The position numbers were made by a program, and so were the translations under genes. From a bacterium (GTDB lineage Bacteria; Acidobacteriota; Blastocatellia; Pyrinomonadales; Pyrinomonadaceae): a stretch of 12,860 nt of DNA. Where the stretch lies: positions 1-12,860 of the forward strand of contig JAQSDP010000464.1 in assembly GCA_029945985.1 (NCBI GenBank), read 5' to 3'. Shown in pieces: positions 7,221-12,860 of the stretch; positions within the stretch are counted from its first letter, which is position 1; the number at the start of each line of letters is the position of its first letter. The notes below the pieces were generated by a model. The model searched no databases. It was given only the letters and a program-made list of their open reading frames with translations, and was not told where the DNA came from.

Positions 7221-8501
7221 TTAGGTTCCAGATTCCCAGCTATTCATATACTCGACCATTTCCGGAGTAAGTACGTCCATTCTCACGCCCATTGCGTGTA
7301 GTTTGAGCGAAGCGATCTCCTGGTCGACCTCGGCAGGGAGGACGTGGACGCCGTTGCCGAGTTTGCCTTTCTCTTTAACAAGATATTCAGCAGAAAGAGC
7401 CTGGTTGGCGAACGACATATCCATGACGGATGCCGGGTGGCCTTCGGCGGCCGCGAGGTTGATCAGGCGGCCTTCGCCGAGCACGATCACGCTCTTTCCA
7501 CCGTCTTTGCCGATATATTCTTCAACGAACGGTCTGCGTTTGACCGGCGGTTCCGACATCTCGCGAAGGGAATCCAGGTTAAGTTCGAGATCGAAGTGTC
7601 CGCTGTTGCAGACGATCGCTCCGTCTTTCATGACTTCGAAGTGCTGCTTATCGATCACGTGACGATTGCCCGTGACGGTAACGAAGAAATCACCGATTCT
7701 TGCGGCATCTGCCATCGGAAGCACACGCATTCCGTCCATGACCGCTTCGATCGCCTTGATCGGATCGATCTCAGTCACGACGACGTTCCCACCCATTCCG
7801 CGGGCACGCATCGCGACGCCCTTGCCGCACCAGCCATAGCCGACCACGACTATCGTCTTGCCGGCGAGAAGGATGTTGGTCGCTCGGATGATGCCATCCA
7901 GAGTCGATTGGCCCGTACCATAGCGATTATCAAAGAAATGCTTGGTCTGAGCGTCGTTCACCGCGATGGAAGGGAAGTTGAGCACGCCGGCGGCAACCAT
8001 TGCCTTCAGGCGAACGATACCGGTCGTCGTCTCTTCGGTCGTTCCGATGAGATTCGGGATAAGCTCGGGCTTTTCCTTCAACATCGTAGCCACGACATCT
8101 GATCCATCGTCGATGATGAGGTTGGGATTTGTTTCAAGTGCAGCCTTAACGTGCGACACGTAAGTCTCTATGGATTCACCCTTTATCGCCATGACCGGAA
8201 TGCCCCAGTCAGCGACGAGCGACGCTGCGACATCATCCTGAGTCGAAAGCGGGTTCGATGCGATAAGCAGGGCCTCGGCGCCCCCAGCCTGAAGGGTACG
8301 TGCGAGATTTGCCGTCTCGGTCGTAATGTGGGCACACGCGACGAGCTTAACCCCCACTAGGGGCTTTTCCTTTTCGAAACGCTCGCGAATGAGCCTAAGT
8401 ACCGGCATTTCTCGGTCGGCCCACTCTATCCGCTGCTTGCCCTGCGGTGCTAAATTGATGTCTTTGATATCGTACTGAATTGAAGGTTGTTCGGTTGCCA
8501 T
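7221..8501 (-). CDS. ahcY: Adenosylhomocysteinase (S-adenosylhomocysteine hydrolase)
   Basis: This cytosolic, NAD-dependent enzyme splits S-adenosylhomocysteine into adenosine and homocysteine and so relieves inhibition of methyltransferases. It has 426 residues. Recognisable blocks in order are IEWADREMPVL, ACAHITTETANL (substrate-site His), DDGSDVV, NDAQTKHFFDNRYG (catalytic Lys and Asp), the Rossmann glycine motif VGYGWCGKG from about residue 220, and CNSGHFDLELN. It ends at YMNSWESGT and lacks the Lys-Tyr tail of the eukaryotic type, as in the shorter thermophile/archaeal-like form. It lies 75 bases downstream of metK, and together they form the SAM-cycle pair. A REP-like palindrome fills the gap up to 5 bases before the ATG, and no ribosome binding site is visible there. 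The N-terminus fits family length, so this start is kept. Confidence 0.96.
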   Translation of the reverse strand: MATEQPSIQYDIKDINLAPQGKQRIEWADREMPVLRLIRERFEKEKPLVGVKLVACAHITTETANLARTLQAGGAEALLIASNPLSTQDDVAASLVADWGIPVMAIKGESIETYVSHVKAALETNPNLIIDDGSDVVATMLKEKPELIPNLIGTTEETTTGIVRLKAMVAAGVLNFPSIAVNDAQTKHFFDNRYGTGQSTLDGIIRATNILLAGKTIVVVGYGWCGKGVAMRARGMGGNVVVTEIDPIKAIEAVMDGMRVLPMADAARIGDFFVTVTGNRHVIDKQHFEVMKDGAIVCNSGHFDLELNLDSLREMSEPPVKRRPFVEEYIGKDGGKSVIVLGEGRLINLAAAEGHPASVMDMSFANQALSAEYLVKEKGKLGNGVHVLPAEVDQEIASLKLHAMGVRMDVLTPEMVEYMNSWESGT

Positions 8502-8506
8502 AATAT

Positions 8507-8576
8507 CGGAACGCGGACGCCTTCGTCCGCGTGTTGTTTTCGTTTCCCACTGGCGGACGATGGCGTCCGCGTTCCG
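8507..8576. repeat. REP-like palindromic element between metK and ahcY
   Basis: The outer arms CGGAACGCGGACGCC (8507-8521) and GGCGTCCGCGTTCCG (8562-8576) are perfect 15-base inverted repeats. After one mismatch the pairing continues for 8 more bases (8523-8530 with 8553-8560), giving a stem of 24 positions with one mismatch around a loop of about 22 bases. Each half can also fold alone: CGCGGACG/CGTCCGCG (8512-8531, loop CCTT) and GCGGACG/CGTCCGC (8553-8570, loop ATGG). The element begins next to the metK stop codon and ends 5 bases before the ahcY start. Its structure matches REP/BIME-type or small MITE-like repeats. Copy number in the genome cannot be seen here. Confidence 0.75.
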
Positions 8577-9734
8577 TTAAACTGCTGCTGCTTCGCTAAG
8601 CGAATTCCTGAGAGCCTCGGCCTTGTCTGTCTTCTCCCACGAGAATTCGTCATTAACGCGGCCAAAGTGCCCAAAACGTGCGGTCGCCTTGTAGATGGGG
8701 CGGCGGAGGTCGAGCGTTTCGATGATCGCTTTCGGAGTGAGCGTGAAATTCTCGCGAACTGCGTCTGCAATGCGTTCGTCGTCAACGGTTCCCGTGCCAT
8801 GAGTATCGATCAGGACCGACACCGGCTCCGCAACACCGATGGCGTATGCTAGCTGGACCGTACACTTATCGGCAAGCTTCGCAGCAACGACATTTTTCGC
8901 AATGTAACGAGCCATGTACGCGGCGGAGCGGTCGACTTTTGTCGGATCCTTACCCGAGAAAGCACCGCCGCCATGCGGAGCGTAACCGCCGTATGTATCG
9001 ACAATGATCTTGCGGCCGGTCAATCCTGCGTCACCCATTGGTCCGCCGATTACAAACTTTCCGGTCGGGTTGATGTGATATTTTGTCTGATCGTCAAGGA
9101 GCTCCGCGGGAATTACGGGCTTGATCACGTGCTCCATGATGTCGGCACGGATGTCTTCGATATCTAGGTCAGCGGTCTGGGTCGAAATGACGACCGCCTC
9201 AACACGGAACGGCTTGCCATCTCTATACTCGATCGAAACCTGCGATTTTCCGTCTGGGCGAAGGTAGGGAACTGTGCCGTCGCGTCTCACCTCTGATAGT
9301 CTGCGAGTCAGGTTGTGAGCCATTTGGATCGGCATGGGCATCAATTCAGGAGTTTCGTTACACGCGAATCCGAACATGAGACCCTGATCGCCTGCGCCGC
9401 CAGTGTCAACACCCTGCGCAATATCAGGCGACTGAGTGCCGATAGCATCGATCACCGAACACGTGTTGGAGTCATATCCGAACTCGGCATCGTTGTAGCC
9501 GATCTCGTGAATCGTATCGCGGATGATCGTCTTGTAATTAACGGTTGCCGTCGTCGTGATCTCGCCCGCGATGACAGCAAGACCCGTCGTTACCAGCGTC
9601 TCGCAAGCCACGCGCGCATTCGGATCCTGTTCGAGGATCGCATCCAATATCGCGTCACTTATGTTATCTGCGATCTTATCCGGGTGGCCTTCGGTCACCG
9701 ACTCGGACGTAAACAAGAAATTTCCGTTACTCAA
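8577..9734 (-). CDS. metK: S-adenosylmethionine synthetase
   Basis: This enzyme makes S-adenosylmethionine from methionine and ATP in the cytosol. The protein has 385 residues, the normal bacterial length. Visible motifs are FTSESVTEGHPDK (His17, Asp19 of the ATP/metal site), GGAGDQG (112-118), the methionine-loop region FGFACNETPELMP, GPMGDAGLTGRK (231-242) and the phosphate-binding GGGAFSGKD (255-263). The start must be a TTG at 9734. No ATG or GTG lies in frame upstream before the ribosome binding site AAAAGGAG (9747-9754), which is 12 bases away, a long spacing. A good promoter and a palindrome lie in the leader. ahcY follows downstream and is probably cotranscribed. Confidence 0.97.
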   Translation of the reverse strand: MSNGNFLFTSESVTEGHPDKIADNISDAILDAILEQDPNARVACETLVTTGLAVIAGEITTTATVNYKTIIRDTIHEIGYNDAEFGYDSNTCSVIDAIGTQSPDIAQGVDTGGAGDQGLMFGFACNETPELMPMPIQMAHNLTRRLSEVRRDGTVPYLRPDGKSQVSIEYRDGKPFRVEAVVISTQTADLDIEDIRADIMEHVIKPVIPAELLDDQTKYHINPTGKFVIGGPMGDAGLTGRKIIVDTYGGYAPHGGGAFSGKDPTKVDRSAAYMARYIAKNVVAAKLADKCTVQLAYAIGVAEPVSVLIDTHGTGTVDDERIADAVRENFTLTPKAIIETLDLRRPIYKATARFGHFGRVNDEFSWEKTDKAEALRNSLSEAAAV

Positions 9735-9761
9735 TTGTGTATGTAACTCCTTTTGAGATGT

Positions 9762-9775
9762 TCACCCAAGGGTGA
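9762..9775. promoter_or_regulatory. TCACCC-AA-GGGTGA palindrome in the metK leader
   Basis: TCACCC (9762-9767) and GGGTGA (9770-9775) are perfect inverted arms around two bases. It lies about 20 bases after the predicted transcription start and 8 bases before the ribosome binding site of metK. A 2-base gap is too short for a full RNA hairpin, so an operator for a dimeric repressor is more likely than an attenuator. Confidence 0.4.
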
Positions 9776-9801
9776 CTTTTGATAGCAATACCAAAACCGA
9801 A

Positions 9802-9830
9802 ATCTTAACTTTTTAGTAAGGTTATGTCAA
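9802..9830 (-). promoter_or_regulatory. Sigma70 promoter of metK
   Basis: On the minus strand a perfect TTGACA (9825-9830) is followed after 17 bases by TAAGAT (9802-9807, 4 of 6 matches). Transcription should start near 9795 and give a leader of about 60 bases that contains the palindrome and the ribosome binding site. No SAM riboswitch fold was recognised in it. Confidence 0.7.
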
Positions 9831-9969
9831 AAGATTCGCTACCACTTCGCAACTACGACCTAGATTTTTGTCACGTGATCTGATTCATCTTGTCGTTCAG
9901 ACCTGTTCAATTACATTCTGCGACTTTTTGCAACAAAGATAATAAGATTCGCGCCCCGGGGAGACCATT

Positions 9970-10074
9970 ATGTCGGGCATTTATTCAAACCGTTGGACCG
10001 CGGTAGACCGTGCTAGAGCCCATAGATCGATGAATCTAGAGGCTCTGCTACTAAAGTTTCGGCGCCTTGGCTAG
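9970..10074 (+). CDS. Possible 34-residue basic peptide
   Basis: The ATG at 9970 is preceded by GGGGAG with a 6-base spacing, one of the best ribosome binding sites in the window. The ORF ends at a TAG at 10072-10074. The predicted peptide begins MSGIYSNRWTAVDRARAHRS and ends in a Leu-rich, basic helix (EALLLKFRRLG). A -10-like GATAAT at 9938-9943 has no good -35 partner. It lies in a spacer where both neighbours run on the other strand. With no homologue known to me, it may be a chance ORF. Confidence 0.25.
   Translation: MSGIYSNRWTAVDRARAHRSMNLEALLLKFRRLG
10015..10046. repeat. Hairpin with a 2x2 internal loop
   Basis: AGAGCC (10015-10020) pairs with GGCTCT (10041-10046), and TAGAT (10023-10027) pairs with ATCTA (10034-10038). 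The two stems are separated by CA opposite GA, and the loop is CGATGA. There is no T-tract on either strand, so it is not a terminator. It could be an RNA structure on either strand. Confidence 0.4.
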
Positions 10075-10090
10075 GAACAAGGAAAAGGAG

Positions 10091-10118
10091 AGGAGCCTGT
10101 CTTGTCGGAAAGACTCCT
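10091..10118. terminator. Bulged hairpin, possible weak terminator
   Basis: AGGA (10091-10094) pairs with TCCT (10115-10118) and GTCTT (10099-10103) with AAGAC (10110-10114), with a 4-base bulge between the stems. On the minus strand it lies about 70 bases past the parB stop and is followed by a pyrimidine-rich CTCTCCTTTTCC. On the plus strand it is followed by TTTAT. It could end parB transcription or the possible small plus-strand unit, but the T-tracts are poor. Confidence 0.3.
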
Positions 10119-10187
10119 TTATCCCATGCGTCTGATAATAGGGATTATGTAATCGCGGGTTGGAATAATTGAATACGTAGTTCACGG

Positions 10188-11039
10188 CTAAAGACTTGCA
10201 GTCTCATTTTTTACTGCGTCGAATGCAGATTTAAGCGCCCGCAGGATCTCGGCTCGTGATCTCGATTCGCCTTCTTTGAAGCTGAGGGTTAGATCAAACG
10301 AGGGATTCTTGCCCGAATATCTAAACGAATACCCGTCGGTGTTAGACGCCTGAGTCGCGGCTGACTTCGCGGTCTGGCCATTTTCAGCTCGCTGCTTGGT
10401 TTTAGGTAAGACCTTGCCGCTCTGGAGCCCATCAAGGAACTCGTGCATTGCGGCGTCGTCAAACTGGCGGGCGATCTCGAGTAAGGTCGATTTGGAGTTA
10501 ATATTTGATTCGCGGCAGCGGGTGCGTATATCATCCGGCAAACCTGCGACGGTCATTAGCTCCGTAACCGTTGAGCGGCTTTTACTGATCTTCTTAGCTA
10601 TCTCTTCCTGGGTGTAACCAAACTTCGAAGCCAACGCGGCGAGGCCGTCGGCCTCTTCCCAGATATTAAGATCTTTACGCTGAAGATTTTCGATGAGGGC
10701 GATCTCGGCGACGCCTTGCTCGTCGAGGTCCATTTCAATACAGGGAACTTCGGTCAATCCGGCAAGCTTCGAGGACCGCCAACGGCGTTCGCCGGCGATA
10801 ATCATGAACAGGCCGTCTTCTGTGGGTTTGACTAACAGCGGCTCCAACACGCCTTTCTCGCGGATGGATTCGGTCAACTCGGTCAGATCACCGAATTCTG
10901 TGCGAGGCTGTTCGGGATTCGGGTATATAGACTCGATCGAGATCGTGCGGCCTATGCTGCGGGATCTGACCGCGATCTGGTCCACATAATGAGAATCGTG
11001 GCGCATCTTTACGCCTGTCGGAAGTCCTGATTTAGGCAC
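10188..11039 (-). CDS. parB: ParB/Spo0J-family chromosome partition protein
   Basis: ParB binds parS sites near the origin, spreads as a CTP-dependent clamp and works with ParA to move chromosomes. The GTG at 11039 is chosen because AGGAGG lies 9 bases upstream and it gives the start VPKSGLPTGVKMRHDSHYVD, of a type I associate with acidobacterial ParB; a longer frame to 11099 only shadows parA. The protein has 283 residues. Visible motifs are NPEQPR (41-46), the CTP-binding box AGERRWRSS (82-90), ENLQRKDL (117-124) and a helix-turn-helix at about 143-165 (TQEEIAKKISKSRSTVTELM). A charged linker (about 210-240) leads to a C-terminal domain (FRYSGKNPSFDLTLSFKEG, then a helix) that differs from the usual ParB dimer domain. 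The start overlaps the parA stop by 8 bases. Confidence 0.9.
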   Translation of the reverse strand: MPKSGLPTGVKMRHDSHYVDQIAVRSRSIGRTISIESIYPNPEQPRTEFGDLTELTESIREKGVLEPLLVKPTEDGLFMIIAGERRWRSSKLAGLTEVPCIEMDLDEQGVAEIALIENLQRKDLNIWEEADGLAALASKFGYTQEEIAKKISKSRSTVTELMTVAGLPDDIRTRCRESNINSKSTLLEIARQFDDAAMHEFLDGLQSGKVLPKTKQRAENGQTAKSAATQASNTDGYSFRYSGKNPSFDLTLSFKEGESRSRAEILRALKSAFDAVKNETASL

Positions 11040-11787
11040 GCTTAAGCACCTCCTTTGAAAGGCTCTGGTATTCTGCGGCGCCCGTCGAACGGGGCGCATG
11101 ATCGAAGATGGATTTCTTGTGAGCTGGCGACTCTTCCAGCCGTACGCTTCGCGAGATCACTGTTTTGAAGGCTTTCTTCCCGAAGACGGTTCTGATGTGA
11201 GATTCGACGTCATGCGAGATCGTCGTTCGTCTGTCAAAAAGTGTGACCACTACTCCTAGAAGGTTCAGGTCCGGGTTCGGACGCGAACGGATCTTCTCGA
11301 TGGTTTCCAGAAGGTCGTCAGTTCCCTCCAGCGCGAAATAGGACGACTGGATCGGGATTATCACGTGGTTCGCCGCGACCATGGCATTGACTGTCAGGAT
11401 CCCCAGAGTCGGAGGTGTGTCTATTATTATGACGTCAAACTTCCCTCTGAGGTCCTCGATCCGGTCCCGGAGCTTGAACGGTGCGTCGAAATCCCCGATC
11501 AACTTGGCCTCAAGTTTCGCCAGGCTTATGCGGGCCGGCATCAGGGAAAGATTTGGCGTATTCGTTTCATAGATCAGCTCTTCGGGTGACCGGTCAGGAT
11601 CGGCGAATAGCTCGTATGCGCCCCCGTTGGCCGTCCCCGGCTCCATGAAGGACATTGACGAGTTACTTTGTGGGTCAAGGTCGATCAACAAGACTCGCTT
11701 TTTCAAGGCGGCAATGCCTGCCGCGAGATTGATAGCAGTCGTAGTCTTTCCGACGCCGCCTTTTTGGTTTGCGATTACGATTATCAT
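11032..11787 (-). CDS. parA: ParA/Soj-family chromosome partition ATPase
   Basis: ParA is a nucleoid-binding ATPase that forms the gradient along which ParB-parS complexes move. The protein has 251 residues, typical for chromosomal Soj-type ParA without an N-terminal helix-turn-helix. The deviant Walker A motif KGGVGKTT is at residues 9-16 (signature Lys9), the switch region LLIDLDPQSNSS follows at 33-44, and the Walker B strand VIIIDTPP ends at about 126. The ATG at 11787 has GGGAG 8 bases upstream. A 6-bp hairpin lies just before it and touches that site. The gene follows the bfn gene after 58 bases and overlaps parB, so the four genes from miaB to parB probably form one transcript. Confidence 0.94.
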   Translation of the reverse strand: MIIVIANQKGGVGKTTTAINLAAGIAALKKRVLLIDLDPQSNSSMSFMEPGTANGGAYELFADPDRSPEELIYETNTPNLSLMPARISLAKLEAKLIGDFDAPFKLRDRIEDLRGKFDVIIIDTPPTLGILTVNAMVAANHVIIPIQSSYFALEGTDDLLETIEKIRSRPNPDLNLLGVVVTLFDRRTTISHDVESHIRTVFGKKAFKTVISRSVRLEESPAHKKSIFDHAPRSTGAAEYQSLSKEVLKRA

Positions 11788-11798
11788 TAAGAATGCTC

Positions 11799-11817
11799 CC
11801 GACGGCAGTTACGTCGG
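11799..11817 (-). promoter_or_regulatory. Hairpin overlapping the parA ribosome binding site
   Basis: On the minus strand CCGACG (11817-11812) and CGTCGG (11804-11799) form a 6-bp stem with a 7-base loop. The second arm shares its last two G with the GGGAG ribosome binding site of parA (11800-11796). It could lower parA translation or mark an RNA processing site. There is no T-tract. Confidence 0.35.
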
Positions 11818-11845
11818 ACGAGGAATGAAATAGAGGTCTAAAGGG

Positions 11846-12337
11846 CTAGCCGATCAGCTCGGGCCAGTCATCAGGCAATGGGCCAAGATCTTCTGACTCG
11901 GGTTCTGCCTCAGGCTGCCGAGATGACGCTGACAGATCCAGCACATGCTGCCGCACATATATCGGGCAATCCAAACGAAGGGCCAAGGCGATCGCATCCG
12001 ACGGCCTGGAATCGAGCATCATCGGATCGCCGTTCTCGTCGGTGAGTTCGATCGACGCGAAGAACGTATTTTCCAGAAGATCCGAAATGATCACACGGTT
12101 CGCAGTTAACCCGCATTCGATCACGAGGTTGCGAAGCAGGTCGTGCGTCATCGGTCGCTGAGGTACAACCTTTTCCACTTCGAGAGCGATGGCATTCGCC
12201 TCAAAGGCGCCTACCCAGATCGGCAGAACAGTTTCCGAGTCGATGCCCTTAAGAACAACGATCGGCGTGTTCGTGTTCGGGTCCATTATCAATGCCCCGA
12301 TCTTCACCTCGACTAAATTTTCGTTGTCTTCGATCAC
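11846..12337 (-). CDS. Bifunctional nuclease (BFN/DUF151) family protein
   Basis: The protein has 163 residues. The GTG at 12337 is the likely start because the conserved N-terminus (LVEVKIGALIMDP) begins just after it. The frame continues upstream only by shadowing miaB. It carries the family blocks LPIWVGAFEANAIALEVEKV (38-57), RPMTHDLLRNLV (61-72), VIISDLLENTFFASIEL (82-98) and DSRPSDAIALALRLDCPIYV (109-128). Plant members of this family have been reported to have RNase and DNase activity, but the bacterial role is unclear. The last 30 residues are acidic and proline-rich (EAEPESEDLGPLPDDWPELIG) and probably disordered. The start lies 4 bases after the miaB stop. No strong ribosome binding site is seen, so translation may depend on coupling to miaB. 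Confidence 0.88.
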   Translation of the reverse strand: MIEDNENLVEVKIGALIMDPNTNTPIVVLKGIDSETVLPIWVGAFEANAIALEVEKVVPQRPMTHDLLRNLVIECGLTANRVIISDLLENTFFASIELTDENGDPMMLDSRPSDAIALALRLDCPIYVRQHVLDLSASSRQPEAEPESEDLGPLPDDWPELIG

Positions 12338-12341
12338 TTTT

Positions 12342-12860
12342 CTAAACTGCTTCGCCGTACAAAGAATTTGCCTTTGCTTCCGTAATCCGAACGTTGACGA
12401 TTTTGCCGAGAATATCGCGCTCGCCTTTGAAATTGACCACCCGGTGGCAGGTCGTGTGTCCGCTAAGATCAGCATCCGATTTCGCCGACACCTTCTCGGC
12501 CAGCACACTTACGGTTCTGCCATTGTAACGCGAGAGGCTTTCCGATTGAAGTCGCTTCTGAACTTTTTCGAGCTGATCGAATCTTTCGGATTTTTCATCA
12601 GGCGTTACATCGTCTTTCATCTTGAAAGACGGGGTCCCGAATCGCGGCGAGTACTTAAAGATGTACGCCATGTCGTACTTGCAGTACTCAAACAGGCTAA
12701 CGGTTTCCTTAAAATCCTCGCGTGTCTCACCCGGGAAGCCGACGATGATGTCCGTCGTCAGGGCAATGTCTCGAGGGGATGATCTGATCTTATCGATTTT
12801 TGCTTTGTATCGATCTATCGTATGAAGACGCTTCATCGCCTTCAAAACCCGATCACTTCC
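12342..12860 (-). CDS. miaB: tRNA-2-methylthio-N6-dimethylallyladenosine synthase, C-terminal part
   Basis: The frame is open to the right edge of the window, so only the last 172 residues are present. The full enzyme is a radical-SAM methylthiotransferase that modifies A37 of tRNAs reading codons starting with U. This part covers the end of the radical-SAM domain: GSDRVLKAMKRLHT at the edge (normally preceded by PVQS), then DIALTTDIIVGFPGETREDF. A C-terminal TRAM domain (about residues 110-172: NGRTVSVLAEKVSAKS, then GHTTCHRVVNF, GKIVNVRITEAKANSLYGE) binds the tRNA. The 4Fe-4S cysteines would be outside the window. MiaB is favoured over the related RimO and MtaB because of the GERDILGKIVNVRITEA-type TRAM ending, but the missing N-terminus prevents a decisive test. 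bfn follows 4 bases after its stop. Confidence 0.87.
   Translation of the reverse strand, partial: GSDRVLKAMKRLHTIDRYKAKIDKIRSSPRDIALTTDIIVGFPGETREDFKETVSLFEYCKYDMAYIFKYSPRFGTPSFKMKDDVTPDEKSERFDQLEKVQKRLQSESLSRYNGRTVSVLAEKVSAKSDADLSGHTTCHRVVNFKGERDILGKIVNVRITEAKANSLYGEAV

Larger units (their letters stand above)
9841..10187. other. parB-metK spacer without an established gene
   Basis: No ORF longer than 60 codons lies here. The stretch holds an 8-bp palindrome TCACGTGA (9871-9878) identical to the centre of parS, a possible -10 box GATAAT (9938-9943), a 34-codon ORF with a good ribosome binding site (9970-10074), a hairpin inside that ORF (10015-10046), a purine run (10081-10095), and a bulged hairpin (10091-10118). 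No tRNA or riboswitch was recognised. Confidence 0.6.

Noticed and set aside
7344..8102. A 252-codon open frame on the plus strand opposite ahcY
   Set aside because: It runs antisense to a clearly recognised enzyme, has no recognisable protein features and is explained by the codon bias of ahcY.
9735..9830. SAM riboswitch upstream of metK
   Set aside because: The leader is only about 60 bases and no SAM-I, SAM-II or SAM/SAH aptamer motif was recognised. A covariance-model search would be needed to exclude it fully.
11040..11099. Longer N-terminus for ParB
   Set aside because: It lies entirely within parA, while a GTG with an AGGAGG site at 11039 gives an N-terminus of the expected type.
12338..12508. 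Longer N-terminus for the bifunctional nuclease
   Set aside because: These 57 codons shadow the TRAM-domain part of miaB and do not resemble the family.

Overview
The window looks like chromosomal DNA of a moderately GC-rich Gram-negative bacterium, most plausibly an Acidobacteriota of the Blastocatellia/Pyrinomonadaceae type. This placement is an inference from remembered features: secreted M19 and S9 peptidases, an acidobacterial-looking ParB N-terminus, and a small uncharacterised protein of a type I associate with that group. It has not been tested by any search. No phage, insertion sequence, CRISPR array, rRNA or tRNA was seen.

Layout. Positions 1-412 (+) hold the 3' end of a two-helix membrane protein and an overlapping 67-residue protein ending in a Cys-rich tail. 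Positions 406-876 (-) encode a small exported protein, predicted leaderless, with a palindrome over its -10 box. Positions 1090-3523 (+) encode an exported membrane-dipeptidase-type M19 peptidase and an O-methyltransferase. Positions 3611-4054 (-) encode an uncharacterised 147-residue protein with a near-consensus sigma70 promoter. Positions 4321-4455 form the 3' UTR of the next gene: a tetranucleotide repeat field, a UUCG-capped hairpin and an intrinsic terminator. Positions 4578-7055 (-) encode an exported S9 prolyl-oligopeptidase-family enzyme with an unusual C-terminal domain. Positions 7168-9830 (-) form a SAM-cycle unit: a promoter, metK (TTG start), a REP-like palindrome, ahcY and a terminator. 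Positions 9841-10187 are non-coding apart from possible small ORFs and hairpins. Positions 10188-12860 (-) hold a compact run of miaB (partial), a bifunctional nuclease gene, parA and parB.

How the genes fit together. MetK makes S-adenosylmethionine, and AhcY removes the S-adenosylhomocysteine left by methyltransferases. The O-methyltransferase at 2474 and MiaB, both SAM users, lie nearby but are separate units. ParA and ParB overlap by 8 bases and should form a chromosome-segregation pair, apparently read from the miaB-bfn transcript. The M19 and S9 enzymes carry signal peptides and probably degrade peptides in the periplasm.

The most unusual content is non-coding: the REP-like element filling the metK-ahcY gap, the repeat-hairpin-repeat 3' UTR of the S9 gene, and the parB-metK spacer, where a 34-codon ORF with a good ribosome binding site sits next to hairpins and a weak parS-like core. 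No clearly new defence or mobile system was found.
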